64,000 bases of DNA. Origin: BJ22 sp021298375 (lineage in GTDB: Bacteria; Planctomycetota; Planctomycetia; Pirellulales; Pirellulaceae). Shown in pieces: positions 53,358-61,868 of the stretch. The notes under the pieces are model-generated. The model did no database searches and was not told where the DNA came from. It saw nothing but the letters and a program-made list of their open reading frames with translations. The translations under genes and the position numbers were made by a program. Within the stretch, counting starts at the first letter, position 1. Every line of letters starts with the position of its first letter. The stretch spans positions 1-64,000 of the forward strand of contig JBKDOL010000107.1 in the NCBI GenBank assembly GCA_046343015.1, in the 5' to 3' direction.

Positions 53358-53993
53358 CTACTCAGACTGCCGCCGATTCTCTTTGCCTCTGGCATCTCTG
53401 CCTCTGGCATCTCTGTCTCTGGCATCTCTCCCTCGGGCATCTTTGCCTCGGGCCTCTTTGCGACTGGCGTCTTTGGCAGCGCCCTGAAACAGTTGCATCC
53501 AAACTTCGCGCTCGGCGGCGCTCATTTCCGGGTTATCTTTCACCTCTTCGCCTGCTTCGCTCAGCACGGGCCCGCGATCCTGCTCGGACCGGTCGAGGCC
53601 GAGCGAATCAAACCAGCTTTCGCAGTCGACCGCCCGGGCTCGCCGTCGCTCTGCCGCTTGGCGGACGCGGCGATCATTCGAGACAACGACCACGGAACGC
53701 GGTGTCGAATGCTGCTTGAGCATCAACTCGATCTTCGAATCGGCATCGACGAAACCGTGGGCGAACTCCACCCGAATTCCCTGGACATCGATCACTGCCG
53801 GCAAGTCTCGCGTTTCGCTGTTGGCATCAAATACAATCGTGGTCCGAGCCCGCTGCTCGGGGTCCAGTCGAGCCGCTATCCTCCCGGCGAGTTCTTCGCG
53901 GGCGCGCTGCAGATTCCCGGGCCCGCCAAGACTGCGGCGAGTCCCCAGCGTGTGCAACAAATTGTAGCCGTCGATAATGATGTACTCCGGCAA
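53358..53993 (-). CDS. NYN-domain (YacP/Rae1-like) ribonuclease with repeat tail
   Basis: A 211-residue protein. TTG at 53991-53993 is chosen: GGAGGAG lies seven bases upstream and the fold begins at once (PEYIIIDGYNLLHTLG). The NYN/PIN-like nuclease core has acidic residues in IIIDGYN, VFDANSE, HGFVDADSKIE and VVVSNDRRVRQAA, matching YacP/Rae1 proteins that cut mRNA on ribosomes. The C-terminal tail is a 15-bp tandem repeat in frame (DARGRDARDRDARGRDARGK), strongly charged and probably disordered. It is divergent from the serine acetyltransferase gene. Confidence 0.83.
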   Translation of the reverse strand: MPEYIIIDGYNLLHTLGTRRSLGGPGNLQRAREELAGRIAARLDPEQRARTTIVFDANSETRDLPAVIDVQGIRVEFAHGFVDADSKIELMLKQHSTPRSVVVVSNDRRVRQAAERRRARAVDCESWFDSLGLDRSEQDRGPVLSEAGEEVKDNPEMSAAEREVWMQLFQGAAKDASRKEARGKDARGRDARDRDARGRDARGKENRRQSE

Positions 53994-54205
53994 GTCCGAA
54001 CTCCTCCTCAAACGCTGAAGCCAGCCCGTTGCTGATATCCCAGCCCGGTCCGGCCAATGTCCAACCACCTTTGCGGCGACAGCTCCAGCGGCATGCTCCA
54101 AGTCGTCTCTCGATCCAACCAAACCGCCTTGACACGAATTGCCCCAAAGCTGAAAACCGACGCTCCGTTGCGAAATCCCTGCTTTGAACCGGACTCAATT
54201 TTGCC

Positions 54206-55150
54206 ATGTCACCGGCCAGCAACCCACCCCGGCTCAGCCAAATTGCCCAAGACCTGGACCAGCAGGCCTTTCGCCTCCGTTTCCGCCGGGAAATTGCCGC
54301 CGACTGCCAACTCCCCTCGGCCAGCGATATCGACCGCCTGTTGACGGTCTATCGCCATTTGATGTTTCCCTCCATCTTTGCCCCCGAGGCAAACCTGGCA
54401 ACGCGAACAAACTGGATCACCGAAGCGACCCTGGAAGAACTCCAACAACAACTCCTCTGCCTGATGAGCTGGACCCTCAGCGGATTCACCGGCCCCGAGG
54501 GCTCTGCCCCCCGCACTTCAGCGGTCGACATGACCACCGCCGTGCTGCAGCAATTGCCCGCCATTTCCCGGCTGCTGGCCACCGACGTGCAAGCCGCTGT
54601 CGATGGAGACCCGGCCTGCCAAAACATGAATGAAGTCGTGATTTGCTACCCCGGCTTTCACGCCATCATGATTCACCGGCTGGCCCACGAGGTCTGGAAT
54701 TCCGGAGCGACCCTGCTGGCCCGGATGATATCCGAGTGGTCTCACAGTCTTTACGGGATCGACATTCATCCGCAAGCAGTACTCGGCAGCCACTTGTTCA
54801 TCGACCATGGAACCGGAGTTGTCATCGGCCAGACCTGCCACGTGGGGAATCACGTCAAAATCTACCAAGGAGTCACCCTTGGAGCGCTCAGCTTCCCCAA
54901 AAATGAGCGGGGTGAATTTCTCCGCGAGGTCAAGCGTCATCCGACGATTGAAGACTACGTCGTGATTTACGCAAACTCGACGGTACTCGGAGGCTCCACG
55001 ATCGTCGGTCACCATAGCGTCGTCGGTTCGAGCGTCTGGTTGACCGAATCGATCGCCCCTTACACGACGATCGTCATGGAAAAGCCCCGCTTGCGACTGC
55101 GCAGCCAACAACCGACTCCTTTTGATCTGGTAAATGACTACCAGATTTAG
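54206..55150 (+). CDS. epsC: serine O-acetyltransferase, EpsC type
   Basis: A 314-residue enzyme that acetylates serine for cysteine synthesis. An N-terminal helical domain (about residues 1-150) is followed by CYPGFHAIMIHRLAHEVW and the left-handed beta-helix: GIDIHPQAVLGSHLFIDHGT, GVVIGQTCHVGNHVKIYQGV, then GGSTIVGHHSVVGSSVWL. The catalytic His/Asp pair is in the IDHGTG region. The C-terminus lacks the Ile-ending tail in its classical form but ends in NDYQI. No cysK is next to it in this window. Confidence 0.92.
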   Translation: MSPASNPPRLSQIAQDLDQQAFRLRFRREIAADCQLPSASDIDRLLTVYRHLMFPSIFAPEANLATRTNWITEATLEELQQQLLCLMSWTLSGFTGPEGSAPRTSAVDMTTAVLQQLPAISRLLATDVQAAVDGDPACQNMNEVVICYPGFHAIMIHRLAHEVWNSGATLLARMISEWSHSLYGIDIHPQAVLGSHLFIDHGTGVVIGQTCHVGNHVKIYQGVTLGALSFPKNERGEFLREVKRHPTIEDYVVIYANSTVLGGSTIVGHHSVVGSSVWLTESIAPYTTIVMEKPRLRLRSQQPTPFDLVNDYQI

Positions 55151-55803
55151 TTTTTTCGCCAGCTTAGGTAACGGCTCCCGGAGAGTTCAAGCTCGACAGG
55201 AAGTTCTTCTCGGCCCGCCGCTCTCAAGGCCAGTTTTCCTCCAGTGCGGCGCTGTCCACCAGGCGCCCGCCCAGGAGCGTCCTCGGCGTATTCGCTCGAC
55301 TTGGACGCAATTTCCCAGCAGGGAAATCAGGCAGGTTCCTCAATCCGCGTTGCCGGCCCCTCGGAAAAATGAAATAATCGAGACCCGTCGAAGAGAATTG
55401 GTGAGATTGGGGGAAACGGGCAAATCACCAACCAATTTTTTGTAAGCCCGCCGTGAATTTGACGGCGGTTGGAAGCTTGGCTGGCTAACCGCCCGAGTGG
55501 GCGTTCAAGTCAGCCGTGCCATTCAACCGGCCACCGGTTTGCAACTGTCGTTTCGTTACCGATTTTCTCCCGACACTAGTCGTGCACCGAAAACTGTGAA
55601 CCGAAAATTCGCGTTCGCGGTGGGGACCGCCAGGCAACCACTCGCCTGTTACGTTCACCTTAACCCCTTTCCTGTGCCGTCGCCTGACGGTCACAGGGCC
55701 CTGGGTCCCGAAGTTAATGGGCCCGAAGTTAATCGCCCCGAAATCAGCTGAACCGCTGACCAAGCGTTGAGTTTTTCGAAACAGGTATTTTCCAGGATCC
55801 GAG
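55151..55803. other. 650-bp spacer with a 15-bp repeat
   Basis: No gene recognised. GGGCCCGAAGTTAAT-type units occur at 55704-55718 (one change), 55719-55733 and a diverged third copy after that, about 70 bp before the sulfotransferase start. Confidence 0.5.
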
Positions 55804-56751
55804 ATGAAGCACGCCGTCTGGTTGCATGTTCACGTCCCCAAGGCTGGCGGTTCGACTCTCCGCCAGTTGATGAACCGGAACTTCGGCAAGGGCTACTACA
55901 ACTCCAACTCACTGTTGGAAACCAAGCAGTACACCCGGGAAGATGTCAGCGAGATCATCCGTTGCCACCCCTGGGTTCGGTGCTTTTCCGATCACAAACT
56001 GTCTCTGGACCTTCCGTATCATCACGAAAACGCAGATGTCTATGCCATCTGCTTTGTCCGGGATCCGGTCGAGCGATTCGTGTCGCGTTATTTTTTTCAT
56101 CGCCATCACGAGGAAGTCGCCTGCATCGCCCAGCGGATGTCGTTTCGCGATTTCGCCAATGCAGAACTGGTCCAGCAATACGTGCATCCCCAAACCAACA
56201 GCCAGATTTACTTCCTGAATGGCGGCCGTTCTTCCGACGACCTCTCCATTATCCATCAAGCCATCGAAACGGGTCGGGCATTCCTGTTTCCAATCGAACG
56301 CTTTGACGAAGCTTGTATCTGCCTCGAGAGGGTCTTTCCTGAATTTTTTAACGACCTCTCCTACGTGCGGACAAACGTTTCCAAAAAAGATGAGCAAATC
56401 AGCCCTGAAGACCGCGACTTCGTCTTTCGCTACCTGAAATCCGACATGCCGGTTTTCGACTTGGCCCACCAGCAACTCGATCTGATGCTTGCCCGCGCTT
56501 TCCGCTCGACGGAAGACAGCCAAGCCTCATTAGCCGAGTTCCAGGATCGCTGCTCGCGGAGATTTCACAACTTCCATCCGCCCCGACCGCGCGATGCTGC
56601 GCCGCTTCCCACCGATGCGGCTACTGAAACTCCCGTTCCCGCCTCCGCCGCGGACAAACCATCCACTGGCAACTCGGCAACTGAAAACTCGGCAACTGAA
56701 AACTCCTTGGCTGGCGAAGCCTTGACAGGCGAAACGGAAGCCTCGGTCTAG
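55804..56751 (+). CDS. sulfotransferase-family protein
   Basis: A 315-residue enzyme expected to move sulfate from PAPS to a hydroxyl or amino group, probably of a carbohydrate. The PAPS phosphosulfate loop is VHVPKAGGSTLRQLM near residue 10, and the 3'-phosphate-binding motif is CFVRDPVERFVSRYFF near residue 85. The middle has a family-like FLFPIERFDEACICLERVF. From about residue 260 the tail is disordered and contains two in-frame copies of a 15-bp repeat (NSATENSATENS). Planctomycetes carry many sulfatases and sulfotransferases, consistent with sulfated-polymer biology. Confidence 0.85.
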   Translation: MKHAVWLHVHVPKAGGSTLRQLMNRNFGKGYYNSNSLLETKQYTREDVSEIIRCHPWVRCFSDHKLSLDLPYHHENADVYAICFVRDPVERFVSRYFFHRHHEEVACIAQRMSFRDFANAELVQQYVHPQTNSQIYFLNGGRSSDDLSIIHQAIETGRAFLFPIERFDEACICLERVFPEFFNDLSYVRTNVSKKDEQISPEDRDFVFRYLKSDMPVFDLAHQQLDLMLARAFRSTEDSQASLAEFQDRCSRRFHNFHPPRPRDAAPLPTDAATETPVPASAADKPSTGNSATENSATENSLAGEALTGETEASV

Positions 56752-56971
56752 CTCGGCCAATCCGATCGCTCGATCGAACCGACTGGGGAACCTCCGCCTG
56801 CCCCTGAAGCATTAGCTTCCCAACCGACCCTGCCAAACCGACCCCGCCTAACCGATCCCGCCAAACACCTTTCCAAGCCAGCGATGTCCGCATCGCCTGG
56901 CGTTGCGGTTATCAGTGTCGCAGGCCTGCCGCGAATTGCCCGCCGACTTAGTCTGTGACGCTTCCGGCGAC

Positions 56972-57008
56972 AAAAAAAACCCGCAGCCAGTTGCACTGGC
57001 CGCGGGTT
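56972..57008 (-). terminator. rho-independent terminator of the AT-hook gene
   Basis: AACCCGCAGCCAGT (56978-56991) pairs with ACTGGCCGCGGGTT (56995-57008) with one mismatch and a three-base loop. In the leftward direction eight T follow, so it serves the gene at 57169-57552. Confidence 0.88.
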
Positions 57009-57136
57009 GTGAGCATTGATTTCAAATTGAATGCAGTCTGGACCGGCCGCTCGAAACCAGCCGTCTCTGCAAGGTCACGCTATCACCGGCCGTATCAGAT
57101 AGGCCGCAAACGGCTTTTCACCGATCCGCGTCACTC

Positions 57137-57187
57137 AAACTGACGCGTGAATTAAACTGACGCGTGAATTAAACTAACGCGTCAATC
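57137..57187. repeat. 17-bp tandem duplication of a gene's 3' end
   Basis: Three 17-bp units lie in a row: AAACTGACGCGTGAATT twice (57137-57170) and AAACTAACGCGTCAATC (57171-57187). The last unit encodes, on the complement, the final residues IDALV of the AT-hook protein; the other two lie beyond its stop codon. Confidence 0.9.
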
Positions 57188-57552
57188 AATTGCTTGGCAG
57201 CGTTGGCATTGCCCATCTGGCTGACCAACTGCTTGGCCAGTTTCAATTCCTCAAAGCCAAAGCGGCCAGTCGCCGACTTGGCAACCGCCGTCGACTTGGC
57301 GGCCGCAGCCTTCTTGCCGGAACCAGCCGGACGGCCGCGGCGTTTCTTTTGAGGAGCAGCCTCGCCGGCGCCTTCTGCGGCCGCGCCGTCGCCAGCCTTT
57401 CGCAGCTTGCTCAGGATCATGCTGATATAAGCAGGACCCGCCGTGATTCCCTTCGACTTGAGCGCTTCTGAGATCGCTTTGGGCTTGTCGCTGGGAAATT
57501 GCTCGTAATGTTCTCGAATTGCCAAAGACTTGTTCTTTTTGCGCTTGGCCAT
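57169..57552 (-). CDS. basic AT-hook-containing protein, probable DNA-binding
   Basis: A 127-residue protein from ATG 57552 (MAKRKKNKSLAIREHYEQ). The N-terminal 55 residues form three likely helices with HTH-like character (KPKAISEALKSKGITAGPAY, ISMILSKLRKAG). A central linker has an AT-hook core (KKRRGRPAGSGKKAAAAKS), and the C-terminus is helical (ELKLAKQLVSQMGNANAAKQ). AT-hooks bind the minor groove of AT-rich DNA. I know this layout from planctomycete genomes but know no function. It has its own strong terminator at 56972-57008. Confidence 0.75.
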   Translation of the reverse strand: MAKRKKNKSLAIREHYEQFPSDKPKAISEALKSKGITAGPAYISMILSKLRKAGDGAAAEGAGEAAPQKKRRGRPAGSGKKAAAAKSTAVAKSATGRFGFEELKLAKQLVSQMGNANAAKQLIDALV

Positions 57553-57823
57553 CAAACCATACCTTTCTTGAGAAGACCGACCCGACTGGGTCAAAAACCG
57601 GAATCTGCAGCGGTCTTATCCTTGCCACCGCCTCTGCCCGCGATTTTTACTGGGGAACCTGACCCTTGTAAAATTTTGTTCGCTGCCGACCTGCCATGCC
57701 ATCGGGCGAAAAACGTTTCCCTCCCGACAGATTCCTAATCAAAGTTGTTCGTCCGTCGATCATCATTCAGCCCGCGAAATTTGTCAACCGCGGGAAACTA
57801 TATCAATAAATAGCGAGCTGTAT

Positions 57824-60352
57824 TTATTCAGCATTTTCAAGCAGCAGGTGTTTGAAAAAACTATTTTTAATCCAATAAAACAATAATATCAGCCAGCAGA
57901 ATATGGAAATTGCGAGACACCAATACACCCCGGAAGGTGAGTAGAAAAATTGTAATTCGTAACGCCCCGGCTCTAACCAGACACCTCGCAACCAATTCCC
58001 GACGCGGATGCAGGAGAGGTCCAGGGGGCGATCGCGATTCAGCTCCTTGCCCGCAACCCGCCAACCGGGGGCGAAGCCTTCCGAGAGAAAGACGACCCCG
58101 GCCTGTGCGAGCTCAAGCTCCACCGAAACCGTCTGCGTCGTCCGCTGAGTAACTCGCCCCACCCCCTGCAAACTCGGCTCGCCCTCGTTCGTCACCACCT
58201 GACCCGTTTCGCTTTCAATCAATCCCAGCCGAAATCGCTCGATGCCATCGACCCCACTTACTTCCGCTGTCGTCCGCGGATTGACGAGGCTCCAGACGCG
58301 ATCACTCTCAAACAGGATTTGCTTGGTCAGTAATTCTCCCCCGTCAGCTCTGGCAGGTGTTTCCTGAGCTAGCCAGTCAAGGAAGACCTGCCAATCCCGT
58401 TGCTCGATGGTCGACGGAGCATTCAACATCCGCTCGCCCCAAAGCCAGTGGACCCGCGGATAGGCTGCGGCGACTTCCCAGCGGACCACTTCGGCCAATC
58501 GCTCCGACGAACTCGTTTCGCGCCATGCCACGGGCGGTTGCGGGTCGCCCCAATAAACGGCTGCCGTGCGGGCTTGTGAGGGGAGGGGAGGCAAACTCAC
58601 TCCCGCACACAGCCAGGCGTTTGCGAACAGCAACTCGGCGGCTGACAAGCCGAGGAGCGTCCACGGGTGCCACTTCGATTGGCTCGCGTCCGCATTCCGC
58701 AGAAGCGCCCAGAGAATCGTGCTGACCGTCAGAGTATGCCCCCCGGCCAGGACCAACTGCCAGCGAAACGTCGCGCTGGAGAATGGTCCAAACCATTCGT
58801 CACCGGCAGCCACCTCTTCCAGTCGGGCCCAAGGGAAGCTCCAGGCCACAATCAACAGCGTCGCCGATAGACCAAGCACCCCGCCCGCCAACCACTGGAT
58901 CCTGCGCCGCGCGGTGCTTGCCGCGGTCGCATCCGTCTCCGTCAACGCTCCCCAGCCGCACCCTCCCAGAACCGCAATCGCAAGTGTCGCCAAAATTAAC
59001 AGCTTGGCCGGATATCGAAACCAGGCGTATCCCGGCACGAGGCAAACCAGCCACCAGTAAACGCCTCCGACAGCCCGGTTGACGCCCTCCAGTGGGGTCC
59101 ACCATCCTGTCGCCAAACCGATTTCATTCCAGAGCCAAACGGGACCGTACCAACCCCAAGAGCCAAAGAGGGCCACACCTGCAACCACTCCCAGCCAACG
59201 CAGCTCGCGGCGACACAGGGCAACCATTGCCAAGAGCAGAGGAGCGAGGCCCTGATATAAACTCGGCTGCCACATCCGGCCCGCACCCGGAAGACTGCTG
59301 GCCCAATGCGTCCACTCTGGAAAGGGACGCCCCGAACTGCCCGGCCAGATCCATTCGCCCAGCGTCCAAGGCGGTTGACTGAATTCATCAATATCAGCTT
59401 GATGCGAGCCGGGCTCGGGCTCGCGCCAGAGGCCCGCCAACGATTGCGGCTGGCCCGTCCGCCAAGTCGCCATCAGCCACTCGGCAACCGAGCGCGGTGC
59501 GCTGAAATCAACCCGCGAGCTGGCGGCACTCAGCTGCCAACTCGGCAAAATCTGAACTGCGGCCAGTGCCGCGACCAGTCCGGTTGTCGCCAACCAGGCG
59601 ACCGCCGCCCGGCCGGTGGCCTGCCACCGCTGCCTTGACTCGTTCCAGCCCCACCAGCACCAGCTTCCGGCAGCCAGCAGCAGCAGATTTCCAGCCATCT
59701 GCGGATCCCCTCCCAGGATCATCAGCGCCGCGACAGCCGCCGTGCCAAGCACTGCCCGCGTCTTGCCAGACGGTTCGCGCCAATATCTCAGAGCGGCAAG
59801 CCCCCAAGGCAGCCAAGCTGCGCTGACCAGATAAACGGCATTCGTCGCCGCAAACAGGACTGGCCCCGCCAAGCCATAACTCAATGTCGCCAGGCCGCGT
59901 CCAGGCCAAGCTGCTCCAAACCGCCCGGCCAGCGTTCCCGCTCCCCACCCCGCCAACCAAACATGCGCTGCGAGATACCATCCGTAGCGAGCCTCAAATG
60001 AGGTCCAGCGCATCCAGAACAGAAATTTGCCCGGATAAAACAGGGAACTGGTTCCCTCCGCCAAATGAGAGCGGCCCAGTCCATCGTGAGGATTCCAGAG
60101 CGGCACCTCACCTGCCGCCCAAATTGCGTCAGCCCAGCGAAACATCGGCCAGTAGAACTGCACCGAGTCGCGATAGCCGACCAGCGCCATGCCGCGGAGG
60201 AAAGGCCAAAAAAGAGCGACCACAATGACGGTCCAGCCGATCAGACACAGCGCGTTGGCAAGCCCTTCACGGCCGTTTGAATGCTGCGAGCGCACGAATG
60301 GCGACTGATTTCGGCGCGACTGTGGATTGACGTCCTCATCCCGCGGAATCAT
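57824..60352 (-). CDS. YfhO-like polytopic membrane protein
   Basis: An 842-residue membrane protein with about 12 or more helices. The pattern YRDSVQFYWPMFRWADAIWA, PLWNPHDGLGRSHLAEG and FYPGKFLFWM in the N-terminal third is typical of the YfhO/GT-C glycosyltransferase-like group, with acidic loop residues after helix 1 as in lipid-linked sugar transferases. A large soluble domain (about residues 560-790) precedes the last helices. Function is probably in envelope glycosylation. A TTG at 60358 with GGAG upstream is an alternative start. It is the third gene of the PSD1-DUF1501 operon, 18 bp after DUF1501. Confidence 0.78.
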   Translation of the reverse strand: MIPRDEDVNPQSRRNQSPFVRSQHSNGREGLANALCLIGWTVIVVALFWPFLRGMALVGYRDSVQFYWPMFRWADAIWAAGEVPLWNPHDGLGRSHLAEGTSSLFYPGKFLFWMRWTSFEARYGWYLAAHVWLAGWGAGTLAGRFGAAWPGRGLATLSYGLAGPVLFAATNAVYLVSAAWLPWGLAALRYWREPSGKTRAVLGTAAVAALMILGGDPQMAGNLLLLAAGSWCWWGWNESRQRWQATGRAAVAWLATTGLVAALAAVQILPSWQLSAASSRVDFSAPRSVAEWLMATWRTGQPQSLAGLWREPEPGSHQADIDEFSQPPWTLGEWIWPGSSGRPFPEWTHWASSLPGAGRMWQPSLYQGLAPLLLAMVALCRRELRWLGVVAGVALFGSWGWYGPVWLWNEIGLATGWWTPLEGVNRAVGGVYWWLVCLVPGYAWFRYPAKLLILATLAIAVLGGCGWGALTETDATAASTARRRIQWLAGGVLGLSATLLIVAWSFPWARLEEVAAGDEWFGPFSSATFRWQLVLAGGHTLTVSTILWALLRNADASQSKWHPWTLLGLSAAELLFANAWLCAGVSLPPLPSQARTAAVYWGDPQPPVAWRETSSSERLAEVVRWEVAAAYPRVHWLWGERMLNAPSTIEQRDWQVFLDWLAQETPARADGGELLTKQILFESDRVWSLVNPRTTAEVSGVDGIERFRLGLIESETGQVVTNEGEPSLQGVGRVTQRTTQTVSVELELAQAGVVFLSEGFAPGWRVAGKELNRDRPLDLSCIRVGNWLRGVWLEPGRYELQFFYSPSGVYWCLAISIFCWLILLFYWIKNSFFKHLLLENAE

Positions 60353-60370
60353 GCCCAAGCGTCTCCGGGC

Positions 60371-61861
60371 TCAGCCATCGAGCAACTCGCGAATGATTCG
60401 GCCTTCATCCGTTGGACCAATCCAGCGCGACTGCAGTCCTTGAAAGGGGTAAGAAAGCCGATAGGGGTCGAGCCCGAGGCAGTGCAGCAAGGTTGCCTGC
60501 AGGTCCCTCACAGAGAGTTTGCCATCGGTAATGAAGTAGCCGAAGTCATCAGTCTCACCGTAGGAGAGCCCCGGCTTCATGCCCCCTCCGGCGAAGAACA
60601 TCGTAAAGGCGTGGGGGTGGTGATCGCGACCAAGGTGAGTCGATCCGCCTCGGGCTTCATTCATCGAGGTCCGCCCAAACTCACCACCCCAAATCACAAG
60701 GGTTTCATCCAGCAGGCCTCGCTGCTTGAGGTCGCTGATCAATGCGGCAACTGGCCGATCCATCTCCTTGCACTTTTTCGGCAAGTGCGTCACAAGGTCA
60801 TCATGGGGACCAGTTCCGTGCACGTCCCACCCCCAATCAAAGAGCTGCACAAACCTGACCCCTTGCTCCACCAGACGCCGAGCGAGCAAACAGTTATTCG
60901 CAAAGGTTCCTTGGCCCGGGGTCGCACCGTACATCTCCAGCGTCGCCGCAGTCTCCCGGGAAATATCCATTAACTCCGGGGCCGCGACTTGCATCCGGTA
61001 AGCCAACTCGTACTGCTCGATCCGGGTCACGGTCTCCGGGTCCCCAAACTGCTCTGACTGAAGTTGATTCAGCCGGCTCAGCGTGTCGAGGCTGTCGCGG
61101 CGAATCTCGCGAGTCATGCCGGGCGGATTGGAAAGGAACAATATCGGCTCTCCTCCCGATCGACACTGCACTCCCTGGTGGACTCCCGGCAGGAAGCCGC
61201 TGCCCCAGACCTGCTTGCCAGCCGAGGGATTAGAACCGCCGGAAACCAAGACGACGAATCCCGGCAAATTCTGATTCTCGCTCCCCAAGCCATAAGTTAC
61301 CCAACTGCCGAAGCTGGGATAGCCAGACCGGGCATTTCCCGTGTGCAGGAACAACTCGGCCGGTGCGTGATTGAACTGCTCTGTATACAAGGAGTGGACA
61401 AAGGTCAGATCATCTGCCAGCCCGGCCAAGTGCGGGACCAATTCAGAAAAGACCTGCCCCGATTGGCCGTACCGACCGAATTTGTACAACGGTCCAAGTA
61501 ACTTTGGATGACCTTGAATAAAGGCAAACTTCTGGTCCTTGAGGAGCGAATCCGGGCAAGGCTGCATGTGCCGCTTGGCCAATTCGGGCTTGTCGTCGAA
61601 AAGCTCCAATTGGGAAGGCGACCCCGCCAGATGCAGGTAGATCACATTCTTGGCCATCGGTCGGGCGTTGGAAGGCCGGGCAGGCAAATCGGCAGCCTGC
61701 AGGCGACCTGCCTGCGGTCCAGCCAACAGCGCTGCAGCCACAGCGCCCAGTCCAATCGGGCTCCGCTGCAGAAAATGCCGCCGCGTCTGCTGCTGGAGAA
61801 GCGCCTCTCGCGGAGTCGCCGGTCCACCTGCCATCTCTTTCCGCCTCATGACTCGTCTCAT
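60371..61861 (-). CDS. DUF1501 (sulfatase-fold) protein, Tat-type signal
   Basis: A 496-residue exported protein. The twin-arginine-like signal is RRHFLQRSPIGLGAVAAALL near residue 28. The DUF1501 domain, related in fold to sulfatases and phosphatases, shows AKNVIYLHLAGSPSQLELFD, DWGWDVHGTGPHDDL and VIWGGEFGRTSMNEARGG, then GRDHHPHAFTMFFAGGGMK with metal-binding Asp/His. It always travels with a PSD1 gene in planctomycetes, and here starts 7 bp after that gene. Proposed roles in polysaccharide handling are unproven. Confidence 0.92.
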   Translation of the reverse strand: MRRVMRRKEMAGGPATPREALLQQQTRRHFLQRSPIGLGAVAAALLAGPQAGRLQAADLPARPSNARPMAKNVIYLHLAGSPSQLELFDDKPELAKRHMQPCPDSLLKDQKFAFIQGHPKLLGPLYKFGRYGQSGQVFSELVPHLAGLADDLTFVHSLYTEQFNHAPAELFLHTGNARSGYPSFGSWVTYGLGSENQNLPGFVVLVSGGSNPSAGKQVWGSGFLPGVHQGVQCRSGGEPILFLSNPPGMTREIRRDSLDTLSRLNQLQSEQFGDPETVTRIEQYELAYRMQVAAPELMDISRETAATLEMYGATPGQGTFANNCLLARRLVEQGVRFVQLFDWGWDVHGTGPHDDLVTHLPKKCKEMDRPVAALISDLKQRGLLDETLVIWGGEFGRTSMNEARGGSTHLGRDHHPHAFTMFFAGGGMKPGLSYGETDDFGYFITDGKLSVRDLQATLLHCLGLDPYRLSYPFQGLQSRWIGPTDEGRIIRELLDG

Positions 61862-61868
61862 CTTGGTC

